Source of the DNA: Rhodobacterales bacterium LSUCC0031
GTDB lineage: Bacteria; Pseudomonadota; Alphaproteobacteria; Rhodobacterales; Rhodobacteraceae
DNA length: 64,000 nucleotides
Direction: 5' to 3'
Assembly: GCA_015689735.1 (NCBI GenBank)
Contig: WVSP01000002.1
Span: forward strand, 620,001-684,000
Under the pieces are notes generated by a model that did no database searches, was not told the origin of the DNA, and worked only from the letters and a program-made list of their open reading frames with translations. Both the position numbers and the translations under genes were made by a program. Below are positions 43,916 to 53,277 of the stretch, in pieces. Position 1 is the stretch's first letter, and every line of letters begins with the position of its first letter.

Positions 43916-44507
43916 GGCCGCGCCTCCGCCACCATGTCAGTGCGACAGAGACTGGGCCAAGGAAAGTCAGCACCCAGATCAAGGGCAGCCGCAACCACGC
44001 GATCGCAATCAACACCATAAGGCCGATCAAGATGGCCACCGGATTGGCGCGCTGTGGCCAGAAAAGTCGCGCGGTGATCGCGATCAACAGCCCTGCTGCC
44101 GCAGCAGCAATGGCCCTTACGGCCCCTTCCACCGCAGGCAGATGCGCGAAACTGGCATAAAGCGCACCCAAGGCCAGCACCAACGCCACCGGCAACAACA
44201 ATAGCCCCAGAACCGAAACGAAGGCCCCCGACAGGCCGCATGTCCGCATGCCCAAGACCATCGACATGTTAACGATATTTGGACCAGGCAGCACTTGGCA
44301 GACGGCCAGCAACTCGGCGAATTCGTCGTCACGCAGCCAAGCGCGCTTACGCACCACCTCATGCACGAAGACCGGCAAGACACCACCAAAACCGGTGACG
44401 CCGACCATCAGGAAACAGAGGAACAGGCCCCTTTTCGTAATGCCGCGCCCCATCAAGTCGTGCGCTTGAGACTGGGTGTTCGGCACCGTGACAGGGTCAA
44501 GGGGCAA
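43908..44507 (-). CDS. Chromate transporter subunit, ChrA N-terminal-type half
   Basis: Inner-membrane CHR-domain protein of 199 residues. It has the motif GVTGFGGVLPVFVHEVVRKRAWL (near 36-58) and VCQVLPGPNIVNMSMVLG (near 70-87) followed by five helices. It is the first half of the split pair, with the second half overlapping its stop. Monodomain CHR pairs are known and can confer chromate resistance. Its place between sugar-acid genes on the same strand may be coincidental. Confidence 0.88.
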   Translation of the reverse strand: MPLDPVTVPNTQSQAHDLMGRGITKRGLFLCFLMVGVTGFGGVLPVFVHEVVRKRAWLRDDEFAELLAVCQVLPGPNIVNMSMVLGMRTCGLSGAFVSVLGLLLLPVALVLALGALYASFAHLPAVEGAVRAIAAAAAGLLIAITARLFWPQRANPVAILIGLMVLIAIAWLRLPLIWVLTFLGPVSVALTWWRRRGHG

Positions 44508-44642
44508 GATCTGTCATCCATCAAGATCGGTCGTGACGACACGACCAAGACGGCCAATCAGCAACGCGCCAGCCGACCGCCGGGCAGGCGCAAATCCAAG
44601 CGGATACACGCGAACCCTGTCGCATACGGATGAGCGCGTCAA

Positions 44643-44672
44643 GCCGCGGGGCGCAGGCGCCCCACCTGCGGC
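44643..44672 (-). terminator. Stem-loop after mandelate-racemase-family gene
   Basis: A long GC-rich hairpin GCCGC...GCGGC with inner GGGGCGC-AG-GCGCCCC lies directly after the stop of the gene. There is no T-run, so it may be a weak terminator or mRNA-stabilising structure. Confidence 0.5.
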
Positions 44673-45893
44673 TCAATCAGCGGCACCACCGGCAAAGGCA
44701 TTGCCGTTTTGCCAATCGCAGGGCGCCTCTTGCATCTGAAGATGCAAACCGTTGCCGCTATAGGGGTTGGCGCGCGCCACAGCGTCATTGAGTTCAATGC
44801 CCAAGCCTGCCGCAGTGGGGGCCTCGACAAAGCCGCCCTCGACCTTGGGGCGACCCGTCACAAGCGCCGCGTGAAAGGGTGTCTCGATCGCTTCGACCAT
44901 CAAGAGGTTGGGGCAAGCTACGCCAAGATGCACATTGGCCGCCCATTCCACCGGTCCGGCGTAAAGATGCGGCGCGATTTGCGCGCCATATGCCTCGGCC
45001 AGGAGGGCGATCTTGCGGCCCTCCCAGATACCGCCCGCGCGCCCCAAGGCCGGCTGCATGATCCGGGCGCCTGCACGCAGGGCCGCGACGAATTCCAGCT
45101 TGCCGCACAACCGCTCGCCCACCGCGACGGGGATGGATGTTGCGCGCGCCACTTCGGCCAGACCGGCGATGTCGTCAGGCGGAATGGGTTCTTCGTACCA
45201 GAGCGGGTCATGGGGCTCCAAGGCGCGCGCAAGCCGGATCGCATGACCCGGCGTGAACTGCCCATGGGTGCCAAACAAGAGATCTGCCCGATCCCCAACT
45301 GCCGCGCGGATCAGCCGACAAAATTCCGCCGAACGGGTGATATCGGACATGGCAGGTGCATGGCCGCCCCGGATCGTATAGGGGCCGGCGGGGTCGAATT
45401 TCACGGCTGTCCAGCCCTCGGCCACACGTTTGGCGGCGGCTTCGGCCTGTGCAAGCCCATCGACCCAGAAGCTTGGGCTTTCCCGCCCCGGATCGGGATA
45501 AAGATAGGTATAGGCGCGGATACGGTCATTCATCCGCCCTCCGAGCAACGCCCATACGGGCCGCTCGCGCGCCTTGCCCAAGATATCCCAGCAGGCCATC
45601 TCAAGCCCGGCAAAGGCACCAAAGGCCGTCGGATCGGGCCGCTGGGTAAAGCCAGACGACCAGACGCGCCGCGACATCAACTCGATATTTTCGGGATTTT
45701 CACCCGCCATGTGCCGGGCAAAGACATCTTCGATCACCGCATGCATGGCCTTGGGGCCAACGGCTGCGGCATAAACCTCACCCAAGCCAGTGATACCGCA
45801 AGCGGTGGTCAGCCGCACGATCAGCCAATAGCGCCCGCCCCAACCAGGTGGCGGCGGCGCAACGGAAAAAATCTCGATATCCTTAAGCTGCAT
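44673..45893 (-). CDS. Mandelate racemase/muconate lactonizing enzyme family protein
   Basis: Enolase-superfamily enzyme of 406 residues, usually a sugar-acid dehydratase or racemase. It has the N-terminal capping domain (1-125) and a barrel with the Lys motif TAVKFDPAGP (near 166). The barrel also contains LLFGTHGQF where many members have a DxN metal ligand, YEEPIPPDD with the Glu ligand, VGERLCG with the third ligand, and HLYAGP with a catalytic His. The unusual GTHGQ strand marks a specific subgroup whose substrate I cannot name. Strong GGGAGGA site before 45893. Probably part of the GntR/dehydrogenase pathway. Confidence 0.85.
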   Translation of the reverse strand: MQLKDIEIFSVAPPPPGWGGRYWLIVRLTTACGITGLGEVYAAAVGPKAMHAVIEDVFARHMAGENPENIELMSRRVWSSGFTQRPDPTAFGAFAGLEMACWDILGKARERPVWALLGGRMNDRIRAYTYLYPDPGRESPSFWVDGLAQAEAAAKRVAEGWTAVKFDPAGPYTIRGGHAPAMSDITRSAEFCRLIRAAVGDRADLLFGTHGQFTPGHAIRLARALEPHDPLWYEEPIPPDDIAGLAEVARATSIPVAVGERLCGKLEFVAALRAGARIMQPALGRAGGIWEGRKIALLAEAYGAQIAPHLYAGPVEWAANVHLGVACPNLLMVEAIETPFHAALVTGRPKVEGGFVEAPTAAGLGIELNDAVARANPYSGNGLHLQMQEAPCDWQNGNAFAGGAAD

Positions 45894-46009
45894 CGCATCC
45901 TCCCTCGCGCGAACAAGGGCGACGCTAACGCGGTGCGGCGCGCATCACCAGCGCGAAGGCGACATGCCACGGCATCATTGCGCCCTGCAATGATACCGCG
46001 GCCGCGATG

Positions 46010-46459
46010 TCAGGTCCCCGGGGTGCTTTCGCGATAGACGCCCTGCGCTTCAAGTGCGTCAATGACCTCGGCGGGCATGTATTCCTCGTCATGGCGGGCC
46101 AAGATCTCGGTCGCCTCGAAGACACCATTGACCAAGCGCCCTGTGCCAACCATCCCCTGCCCCTCACCGAAAAGATCGGGCAAGATGCCGGTATAGGTCA
46201 CGGGAATTTCGGCGCCCCCATCGGTGACCAGGAAATGGATTGTCTCGCCCGCATCGCGCACAAGGCTGCCTTCGGCGACCAGCCCGCCGATGCGGAACAC
46301 CTCATCGGGTGATGGCGGGTTTTCCGCAACTTCCGACGGGGGCCGAAAGAAGTTGATCCCATCGCGCATGGCATAGCCGATCAGCGAGGCCGAAAGCACA
46401 AGGGCCAAGGTGGCCAGCATGATGATCTGGATACGCCGCTGTTTTTTCAGCCCCCGCAT
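46010..46459 (-). CDS. ccmE: Cytochrome c maturation protein CcmE (heme chaperone)
   Basis: Periplasmic, membrane-anchored protein that carries heme to CcmF/H for c-type cytochromes. The 149-residue protein has an N-terminal anchor helix (about 8-28), an OB-fold (FRIGGLVAEGSLVRD, VTYTGILPDLFGEGQGMVGTGRL) and the heme-binding His in LARHDEEYMP (near 124). The start at 46459 (MRGLKKQRR) has AGGGGGG six bases upstream. Other ccm genes are not nearby. Confidence 0.93.
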   Translation of the reverse strand: MRGLKKQRRIQIIMLATLALVLSASLIGYAMRDGINFFRPPSEVAENPPSPDEVFRIGGLVAEGSLVRDAGETIHFLVTDGGAEIPVTYTGILPDLFGEGQGMVGTGRLVNGVFEATEILARHDEEYMPAEVIDALEAQGVYRESTPGT

Positions 46460-46568
46460 GGGCGCCCCCCTCATTTCCAGGACGCGCGCTAAAGCACGCC
46501 TCGTCAATCTGTGCGCGAAAGGCCCACTTGTGAAGGGGGGCGTGGCAATTTAGGCCGTGCCAAGCCCC

Positions 46569-47390
46569 TTATGCCTGCGGCGCGCTTTCAAATTCGATCC
46601 GGCGGCGCAAGAATTGCGTGGCCTTGTTCGATACGGATTTAGGATCACCCGTGGTCAGGAACTTGGCCCCCCGTCCCGGCCCGATCTTGTCGGGATGCCG
46701 GTCAAGGTAATCGGCCAAGGCTTCGGCCACGAGATTGGGTTGCGAATAGACCGCCACATCAGGACCAAGGGCCTCGCGAAACACCTCTTCGACCAGCGGA
46801 TAATGGGTGCAGCCCAAGATCGCGGCCTGCGGGCGCGGCATGCGCCGCAAGAGCGACTCCACGTGACTGCGCACCAGCGCATCAGCCAAGATCATGTCGC
46901 CCATCTCGATCGCATCGACGACACCGGCACAAGGCTGCGCCTCGACATCGACGCCGATCGCACGAAAGGCCAATTCGCGCTGGAAAGCCCGGCTCGACAC
47001 TGTAGCAGGTGTCGCAAACAGCGCGACCGTTTGCACCGCGACAGGGCGCGGCGGGGAATTGTCGCCCCATTTCCGTTCGGTCAACGCCTCGATCAGCGGC
47101 ACGAAAACGCCCAAGACCCGCTTGTCCTTCGGTACCCACCCTTCCTGCATACGGCGCAGCGCGGCGGCCGAGGCGGTGTTGCATGCAAGGATGACCAGAT
47201 CGCACCCCTCGTCAAACAAGGCCTGCACACCGCGCGTTGTCAAATCATAGATATCATCGGCATCGCGCACCCCGTAGGGCGCATGCGCATTGTCGCCAAA
47301 ATAGACCAGCGGCAAATCGGGCAGCCGCGCGGCCACAGCGTCAAGCACAGTCAGGCCGCCAAGGCCGCTGTCGAAAATGCCCACCGCCAT
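46569..47390 (-). CDS. murI: Glutamate racemase MurI
   Basis: Makes D-glutamate for peptidoglycan. The 273-residue protein has the opening [13 protein letters not shown], first catalytic Cys in [12 protein letters not shown] (near 70) and second Cys in [10 protein letters not shown] (near 195). It overlaps the upstream acyltransferase stop by one base (TGATG), so the two are coupled. The intergenic side toward ccmE (110 bases) shows no strong structure. Confidence 0.94.
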   Translation of the reverse strand: MAVGIFDSGLGGLTVLDAVAARLPDLPLVYFGDNAHAPYGVRDADDIYDLTTRGVQALFDEGCDLVILACNTASAAALRRMQEGWVPKDKRVLGVFVPLIEALTERKWGDNSPPRPVAVQTVALFATPATVSSRAFQRELAFRAIGVDVEAQPCAGVVDAIEMGDMILADALVRSHVESLLRRMPRPQAAILGCTHYPLVEEVFREALGPDVAVYSQPNLVAEALADYLDRHPDKIGPGRGAKFLTTGDPKSVSNKATQFLRRRIEFESAPQA

Positions 47391-48334
47391 CAGTAGCGAT
47401 CCCCCAAGATTTTGCGCTTGCGCCCGTCGATATCCTCAGGCGCGCGATGCCGTTGCTCGAACTCGAACCCGCGTGCCGACGGGTCCAAGGGCCGTGGGCT
47501 CAGCCCATAGGTGGTTTCCCGCAAGAATTCCATCATTGCGCGCGCATCGCCTGCATAAGCATCAAGCGCCTTACGTGGGATCGGTTGGCCGATCACCACA
47601 TCGACCGGGCTATTCACCCGCGCGCGAAACTCCTTGATCAAAAGCCCCATGCGCAACGTTGTGTGCACATGGCTCATCAGTTGGAACAGCCGCGAATTAT
47701 GGCCATCGAAAAAGACCGGCACAACGGTTGCATCCGACTTTGCGATCATCCTTGCCGTGAAGCTGCGCCAGCCCGGATCCATCGGGCGCCCAAATGGCTT
47801 GGCCGCGGTCGAGACAGTGCCGCCAGGAAAAATGCCGATCGCGCCGCCTTGCGCGAGATAGGCCAAAGCGGTCTTGCGCGTCTCGATATTGAGCGCCAAG
47901 GCCTCCTTCGTCTCGTCGAAGGAAATGGGCAAGATCACCCGCTCGATATCTTCGGCCTTACGGAAGACCCGGTGCGCCATGATGCGGAAATCCCCGCGCA
48001 CACGGCTCAGGATATGGCCCATCATCAACCCATCAAGAATGCCGTAGGGATGGTTTGCGATCAGCACCAGCGGCCCCTCGCGCGGGACCAGGTCAAGCGA
48101 GCCGCCGACAACGCGCAAATCAAGCCCGTAGCGCTCGACCATCACCTGCCAGAAATCACGACCTAACCGCACTTCGTCATCATAACCGCTGGCCCGCTTG
48201 ATCAGCTCTAACCGCCCGGTGGCGTTTTCCATCACCCGGATCATCGCACGCCCCCCGCGCGACGCGGCCGAAGATGCATAAGAAATTTCGCGCGCGATGG
48301 CCCGGCGCGGGTCGTTTTTCGAAAGACGCGGCAT
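47390..48334 (-). CDS. Lysophospholipid acyltransferase family protein (PlsC-like)
   Basis: Membrane-associated acyltransferase of 314 residues. The catalytic His-Asp motif is seen as [11 protein letters not shown] (near 91), and a glycerol-phosphate-binding segment reads [10 protein letters not shown] instead of FPEGTRS. The C-terminal extension is typical of hemolysin-like/OlsA-type members that acylate lyso-ornithine lipid or phospholipid. The start at 48334 has GAGGGG about 11 bases upstream; a GTG at 48355 is an alternative. Coupled to murI. Exact acyl acceptor unknown. Confidence 0.85.
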   Translation of the reverse strand: MPRLSKNDPRRAIAREISYASSAASRGGRAMIRVMENATGRLELIKRASGYDDEVRLGRDFWQVMVERYGLDLRVVGGSLDLVPREGPLVLIANHPYGILDGLMMGHILSRVRGDFRIMAHRVFRKAEDIERVILPISFDETKEALALNIETRKTALAYLAQGGAIGIFPGGTVSTAAKPFGRPMDPGWRSFTARMIAKSDATVVPVFFDGHNSRLFQLMSHVHTTLRMGLLIKEFRARVNSPVDVVIGQPIPRKALDAYAGDARAMMEFLRETTYGLSPRPLDPSARGFEFEQRHRAPEDIDGRKRKILGDRY

Positions 48335-48400
48335 TGCGGCTATGGCCCCTCTCACTGTCTTGCAACGATCTAGCCTGTTCTGCCCGAGTCGGTCCAGCGC

Positions 48401-49363
48401 TCAGCGCCGCGTCCACCCCCAAAGGCAGATCAATTCCATAGCGACATGGGCGGCGGCCACGGCCGTGATCTCGGCGTGATCAAACGGCGGCGACACCTCG
48501 ACCACATCACCGCCGACAAGGTTGATCCCCGCCAGCGCGCGCAATAGCCCTGCCGCCTGCGCACTCGACAAGCCGCCCCAGACCGGCGTGCCGGTGCCGG
48601 GCGCAAAGGCCGGATCAAGCGCATCGATATCGAAACTCAGATAGACAGGCCGGTTGCCCACACGCGCCCGCAGATCGGCGGCCACCGCCTCGGCGCCGCG
48701 CAGATGCAGTTCGCGCGCATCATGAATCGCAATGCCCAGATTATCCGCGACGACTGTCCTGATGCCGATATGGGCAGACGCCGCTACATCGATCAGGCCC
48801 TCTTTCACGGCCTTGTAGCAAAAGGTGCCATGATCGATCCGGTTCGGATCATCGTCGGGCCATGTATCGGTATGCGCGTCACACTGGATCAAGGCGACCG
48901 GCCCATGGACAGCTGCATGGGCGCGCAAGATCGGCAAGGTGATGGAATGATCACCGCCCAAAACGATACAAGCAGCACCCGCGGCCAAGATCCCCCCCAC
49001 ATGCGCCGCGATACGATCCGGCACATCGCGCGTCTGGGCATAATCGAAGGCCATGTCGCCATAATCGGCGATGGCGAACTCCTCGAGGGGCGAGAACCCG
49101 TCCCAGCCATAAGGCGGATCATAGGGCTGCAAGCTTGAGGCGGCCCGGATCGCACGCGGCCCCAAGCGCGCGCCGGGCCGGTTGGTCACGGCTTGGTCAA
49201 AACCGATCCCCGTGATCGCCAGATCGACCCCGGTCAGATCCTTGCTATAGCGGCGGCGCAGGAAACTCGGCGCACCGGCAAAGGCGTTTTCAAAAGCAAG
49301 CCCCTTGAAATCTTGGCGCATCACCGCCCCGTCCACTTCGCGCTTTGCATCTTCCAAGGCCAT
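48401..49363 (-). CDS. speB: Agmatinase (ureohydrolase family)
   Basis: Manganese ureohydrolase of 320 residues that removes urea from agmatine or a similar guanidino compound, giving putrescine. The metal motifs are GGDHSITLP (near 140), QCDAHTDTWPDDD (near 162) and SFDIDALDPAFAPGTGTP (near 245). The arginase-specific loop is absent, but relatives also include guanidinobutyrase and guanidinopropionase. The start at 49363 has AAGGGG six bases upstream. Divergent from the flavin reductase gene. Confidence 0.88.
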   Translation of the reverse strand: MALEDAKREVDGAVMRQDFKGLAFENAFAGAPSFLRRRYSKDLTGVDLAITGIGFDQAVTNRPGARLGPRAIRAASSLQPYDPPYGWDGFSPLEEFAIADYGDMAFDYAQTRDVPDRIAAHVGGILAAGAACIVLGGDHSITLPILRAHAAVHGPVALIQCDAHTDTWPDDDPNRIDHGTFCYKAVKEGLIDVAASAHIGIRTVVADNLGIAIHDARELHLRGAEAVAADLRARVGNRPVYLSFDIDALDPAFAPGTGTPVWGGLSSAQAAGLLRALAGINLVGGDVVEVSPPFDHAEITAVAAAHVAMELICLWGWTRR

Positions 49364-49502
49364 GGCACACCCCTTTTTCGCCGCCCCCTCGCCTGCCTTG
49401 CGTCGCTGCAAAAAGCAAGCCTTCGCGTGACTTTTCCACCCTTGCCCCTAGCTCGGCCATCAGGCAGGAGATGCGGCAATAACACCCCAAGGGAGGCAGT
49501 CC

Positions 49503-50021
49503 ATGACCGACGCAATCCAAGAGCACGCCCACCTGCGCGATGCCTTTGTCGATGGCATGAGCCGGGCGGCGAGCGCGGTCACCATTGTCGCCACCGATGG
49601 GCCAGCTGGACGGGCCGGGGTCACCGTGTCGGCGATGACCTCGGTCTCGGCCGATGGTGACGATCCGACCATGCTGACTTGCCTGAATGCAAACGGGTCG
49701 GTTTTGCCCTTGGTGCTGGCCAATGGCTGCTTCAGCATCAACCTGCTGCAAAGCGACCAAAGCGCGATCTCGGACATTTTCTCCTCGCGCAGCCCGGCGC
49801 CCGGCGGTGACAAATTCGCCGCGGTAGAGATTTTCACCGCCAAGACCGGCGCACCTTGCCTGACCAATGCGCTGGTCAGCTTTGACTGCAAGCTGATCTC
49901 GGCCGAACGGATCGGCACACACCATATCTGCATCGGCGCGGTCAAAGCGGTCCATGTCGCCCCACAAGGCGAGCCGCTCCTCTATGGCATGCGCCGCTAT
50001 TTGCGCGCGGTCGCACAGTGA
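49503..50021 (+). CDS. Flavin reductase domain protein (DIM6/NTAB)
   Basis: FMN-binding split-barrel protein of 172 residues that supplies reduced flavin to monooxygenases or acts alone. Family features: FVDGMSRAASAVTIVATDG (near 15-33), VSAMTSVSADGDDPTMLTCLN (near 42-62) and FSINLLQSDQ (near 75-84). The last part ends PLLYGMRRYLR. A GGGAGG ribosome-binding site lies before 49503. A dispersed repeat follows directly after its stop. Confidence 0.88.
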   Translation: MTDAIQEHAHLRDAFVDGMSRAASAVTIVATDGPAGRAGVTVSAMTSVSADGDDPTMLTCLNANGSVLPLVLANGCFSINLLQSDQSAISDIFSSRSPAPGGDKFAAVEIFTAKTGAPCLTNALVSFDCKLISAERIGTHHICIGAVKAVHVAPQGEPLLYGMRRYLRAVAQ

Positions 50022-50025
50022 CAGG

Positions 50026-50082
50026 CTTCTTCGTTTCATAAATATCCCGGGGGAGCCCGGAACGGGCGGGGGCAGCGCCCCC
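50026..50082 (+). repeat. Dispersed intergenic repeat, copy 2
   Basis: Bases 50026-50055 match the repeat at 10349-10378 in 28 of 30 positions. Two hairpins follow, GCCCG/CGGGC (50055-50067) and GGGGGCAGCGCCCCC (50068-50082). The copy starts five bases after the flavin reductase stop. The shared core plus hairpins suggests a repeat family, possibly linked to transcription ends. Confidence 0.7.
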
Positions 50083-50120
50083 TCACACAAGAAACGTCGC
50101 GCGCCCAGCGCGCGGCAGAT

Positions 50121-50152
50121 CCCGAATTTTCGGACGAAAATTCGGGGCTTTT
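50121..50152. terminator. Bidirectional terminator, flavin reductase / M20 gene
   Basis: A 12-bp perfect stem CCCGAATTTTCG / CGAAAATTCGGG with a two-base gap, followed by GCTTTTAG. It lies between convergent genes. The AT-rich centre of the stem is unusual for this genome and resembles a recurring Rhodobacteraceae element. Confidence 0.75.
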
Positions 50153-50178
50153 AGACATTTTCTAACAAGAATTCGGCG

Positions 50179-51345
50179 CTACCCCTCCACCGGCAAAGCC
50201 CGTTCTGCCAGCCGTGCCAGCAAACTGGCCCCGATCGGCAAGATCTCGTCGTTGAAATCATAGCCCGCATGATGCAGCCCCGGCCCATCCCCGGCCCCGA
50301 GGAAAAGATAGGCCCCCGGCCGCGCCTGAAGCATGTAGGAAAAATCCTCCGCCCCCATCTCGCGGCCTGCGGCGGCATCGACGTGATCGGCCCCGACCAA
50401 CGCGGTGGCTACCTCGGCGGCAAAGGCCGTGCGCGCGGGATCGTTGATCGTCGCAGGATAGCCGATGGCATAATCAAGCACCGCCTCGACGCCAAAACTT
50501 GCCGCATGGCCTGCCACGATCGCCTCCATCCGGGCCATTACCATGGCCTGCACCTCGGGCGCGAAACTCCGCACCGTGCCGTTGATCATCGCGCCGCCGG
50601 GGATGACATTATCGGTGGTGCCGGCATGGATCTGCGTGACCGAGATGACAAGATCTTGCAGCGCATGATGGTTGCGCGACACGATCGTCTGGATCGCCTG
50701 CACCATCGCCACCGCAGGCGGAATAGGGTCGATGGTCTCATGCGGCATTGCCCCATGTCCGCCCCGCCCGGTCACGGTGATGGTGAATTCATCGACAGCC
50801 GCCATGATCGGACCGGGTGTGGTAATGATCCGACCCGCTGCAAGCCCCGGTGCATTATGCAGCGCATAGACCTCGGCAATCGCGAAACGGTCCATGATAC
50901 CTTCGTCAACCATGACGCCTGCACCGCCGCCATCTTCCTCTGCGGGTTGAAAGATGAGCGCTACCTGGCCACGAAAGGCGCGCGTCTCGGCCAAGTATGT
51001 CGCTGCCCCCAAGAGCATGGCCGTATGCCCGTCATGGCCGCAGGCATGCATCTTTCCCGGCGTTTTCGAGGCATGGGGCGCGCCGGTTTCCTCATGGATC
51101 GGCAGCGCATCCATATCGGCACGCAACCCCACCACGGGGCCATCGCCCTGTCCCTTGATGATCGCCACGATCCCCGTCTGCGCGATGCCGGTATGGATTT
51201 CATCCACCCCGATCTCGGCCAAACGCGCGGCGACAAAGGCCGCCGTTTCGTGGCAATCAAAGGCAAGCTCGGGATGGGCATGCAAATGCCTGCGCCATGC
51301 GGTCATCTTCGGAGCAAGGCCTGCAATGCGGTTGATGATGGGCAT
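50179..51345 (-). CDS. M20 family amidohydrolase (hippurate hydrolase-like)
   Basis: Metal-dependent amidohydrolase of 388 residues that frees amino acids from N-acyl forms. It has RHLHAHPELAFDC (near 19), GLRADMDALP (near 72), the metal motif MHACGHDGHTAMLLG (near 99-113), FQPAEEDGGG (near 135) and GREMGAEDFSYML (near 325). The dimerisation domain lies about 180-290. The strong AAGGAG site precedes the start. It diverges from mazG. The natural substrate could be N-acetyl or N-benzoyl amino acids. Confidence 0.9.
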   Translation of the reverse strand: MPIINRIAGLAPKMTAWRRHLHAHPELAFDCHETAAFVAARLAEIGVDEIHTGIAQTGIVAIIKGQGDGPVVGLRADMDALPIHEETGAPHASKTPGKMHACGHDGHTAMLLGAATYLAETRAFRGQVALIFQPAEEDGGGAGVMVDEGIMDRFAIAEVYALHNAPGLAAGRIITTPGPIMAAVDEFTITVTGRGGHGAMPHETIDPIPPAVAMVQAIQTIVSRNHHALQDLVISVTQIHAGTTDNVIPGGAMINGTVRSFAPEVQAMVMARMEAIVAGHAASFGVEAVLDYAIGYPATINDPARTAFAAEVATALVGADHVDAAAGREMGAEDFSYMLQARPGAYLFLGAGDGPGLHHAGYDFNDEILPIGASLLARLAERALPVEG

Positions 51346-51408
51346 GGCTGGACTCCTTGGGCAGCTTTGGGTCTAACAAACACCTGACCCAAAGCCATCG
51401 GATACGCA

Positions 51409-52209
51409 ATGGACGCCCTGACCGATTTGCCCCCGATCGACCGACTGCGCACCATCATGGCGCGGCTGCGCGACCCGGCCACGGGCTGCCCATGGGATAT
51501 CGAACAGGATTTCGCCACCATCGCCCCCTACACGATCGAAGAGGCCTACGAGGTGGCCGATGCGATCGACCGCCGCGCGTGGGACGAATTGAAGGGCGAG
51601 TTGGGGGATCTGCTCTTCCAATCTGTCTTTCACGCGCAGATGGCGTCCGAGGCGGGGCTATTCGACCTTGACGATGTCGCCACCGCCATCGCCGAAAAGA
51701 TGATCACCCGCCACCCCCATGTCTTCGGCGATGAGAGCAACGCCAAAACCGCCGACCAACAAGTCGCAGACTGGGAGCATGTCAAGGCCGCCGAACGCGC
51801 CGCCAAGGCGCGCGGCGGCGTGCTGGACGATGTGGCCTTGGGGTTGCCCGCGCTGATGCGGGCCGAAAAGCTGCAAAAGCGCGCAGCCCGGGTGGGCTTC
51901 GACTGGCCCGAGATCGGCATGGTCACAGACAAGATCGCCGAAGAGGCCCGCGAATTGGCCGAGGCGCGCGATAACCTTCCCCATGACAAGATCGCCGAGG
52001 AAATGGGTGATTTGTTGTTCGTCATGGCCAACCTCGCCCGCCACCTCCAGGTGGACCCCGAAGATGCGTTGAGGCGCGCCAATGCAAAATTCACCCGCCG
52101 TTTCGCCTTTATCGAGGCTGAACTCGCCAAGCGGGGCAAGCGACCTGAAGAAAGCGATCTGTTAGAAATGGACGCGCTGTGGAATGCCGCCAAGCGCGAA
52201 GGGCTTTAG
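51409..52209 (+). CDS. mazG: Nucleoside triphosphate pyrophosphohydrolase MazG
   Basis: Hydrolyses noncanonical or excess NTPs to NMPs. The 266-residue protein has two MazG domains. The first carries GCPWDIEQDF, IEEAYEVADAID and ELGDLLFQSVFHAQMASE (about 20-85). The second carries EEARELAEARDN and EEMGDLLFVMANLARHL (about 180-215). Both sets of EExxE/ExxD metal ligands are intact. It is followed 63 bases later by an EamA-family exporter. Confidence 0.94.
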   Translation: MDALTDLPPIDRLRTIMARLRDPATGCPWDIEQDFATIAPYTIEEAYEVADAIDRRAWDELKGELGDLLFQSVFHAQMASEAGLFDLDDVATAIAEKMITRHPHVFGDESNAKTADQQVADWEHVKAAERAAKARGGVLDDVALGLPALMRAEKLQKRAARVGFDWPEIGMVTDKIAEEARELAEARDNLPHDKIAEEMGDLLFVMANLARHLQVDPEDALRRANAKFTRRFAFIEAELAKRGKRPEESDLLEMDALWNAAKREGL

Positions 52210-52272
52210 TGCGCTTGCCCTTGGCCACGAAACCGGGCATCGCATGATCTCGACAGCCAGCGAGCCCGCGTC

Positions 52273-53166
52273 ATGAGCCAGACAGTGCCACACCAAGAGC
52301 CGGTCCAACAGCCCGTGCGTGCAGCGCTTTGGATGATCGGCGCCATTGTGGCCTTTTCGGCGATGGCGGTGGCAGGGCGTGCCGCGTCGCTTGAGCTTGA
52401 TACATTCGAGATGATGACCTACCGCTCGATGATCGGGGTGGTGATCGTGCTGATCGTGGCCCGCTTTGCCGGCACTTTGGGCCAAGTGACACGCCGCCAT
52501 ATTGGTCTGCATCTGGCGCGCAACCTGTTTCATTTTACCGGCCAAAACCTGTGGTTTTATGCGATCACGGTTGCGCCTTTGGCACTTGTCTTCGCACTCG
52601 AATTCACCTCGCCGCTTTGGACCATGGCCTTTGCCGCGCTGTTTCTGGGCGAGCGGCTGACCCTGTGGAAGGTGATCGCGGGCGCAGTGGGTTTTCTTGG
52701 CGTCTTGGCAGTTGTGCAACCCGGCGTCCAACCCGTCTCATCGGGGATGATCACGGCAGCCATCGCGGCGGTGTTCTTTGCAGGGACTGCGATCTTGACC
52801 AAGCGGTTGACCCGGACCGAGACGATTACTTGCATCCTGTTTTGGCTGACCACGATGCAGCTGGTGATTGGGTTGATCGCCTGTCTGTGGGATGGCGATA
52901 TGGCGCTGCCCTCGGCGGCGATGCTGCCATGGCTCGTGATCATCGGGCTTGGCGGGCTGACCGCGCATTTCTGCCTGACCACGGCCCTGTCGATCGCGCC
53001 TGCCTCGGTCGTGATGCCGATGGATTTCGCCCGCCTCCCCGTGATCGCGGTGGTGGGCATCTTGCTTTACGCAGAACCCCTCGAATGGGGCGTCTTGCTC
53101 GGGGCGGCGCTGATCTTCGTGGCCAATTACCTCAATATCCTCACAAGCCAGCGCAAAGCGGGCTGA
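52273..53166 (+). CDS. DMT-superfamily (EamA) transporter
   Basis: Inner-membrane protein of 297 residues with ten predicted helices and the two EamA repeats (about 18-150 and 160-290). It opens MIGAIVAFSAMAVAGRAASLELDTFEMMTYRSMIGV and has ALEFTSPLWTMAFAALFLGERLTLW in the first repeat, characteristic of drug/metabolite exporters. Substrate unknown. It is on the same strand as mazG. A hairpin follows. Confidence 0.88.
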   Translation: MSQTVPHQEPVQQPVRAALWMIGAIVAFSAMAVAGRAASLELDTFEMMTYRSMIGVVIVLIVARFAGTLGQVTRRHIGLHLARNLFHFTGQNLWFYAITVAPLALVFALEFTSPLWTMAFAALFLGERLTLWKVIAGAVGFLGVLAVVQPGVQPVSSGMITAAIAAVFFAGTAILTKRLTRTETITCILFWLTTMQLVIGLIACLWDGDMALPSAAMLPWLVIIGLGGLTAHFCLTTALSIAPASVVMPMDFARLPVIAVVGILLYAEPLEWGVLLGAALIFVANYLNILTSQRKAG

Positions 53167-53178
53167 TCCGGTCTGGTA

Positions 53179-53204
53179 ACCGGCCAGCGGCCTATTGGGC
53201 CGGT
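53179..53204 (+). terminator. Weak hairpin after DMT transporter gene
   Basis: Stem ACCGGCC / GGCCGGT (7 bp) with a 12-base loop, no T-run. It may end or slow transcription before the FadL-like gene. Confidence 0.4.
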
Positions 53205-53277
53205 GTAGCAAAACCGTCACAATCCCACCCCTTCACCACAGAACTCGTCGCCATGACGTAGCGGCAGAATTTACCTT

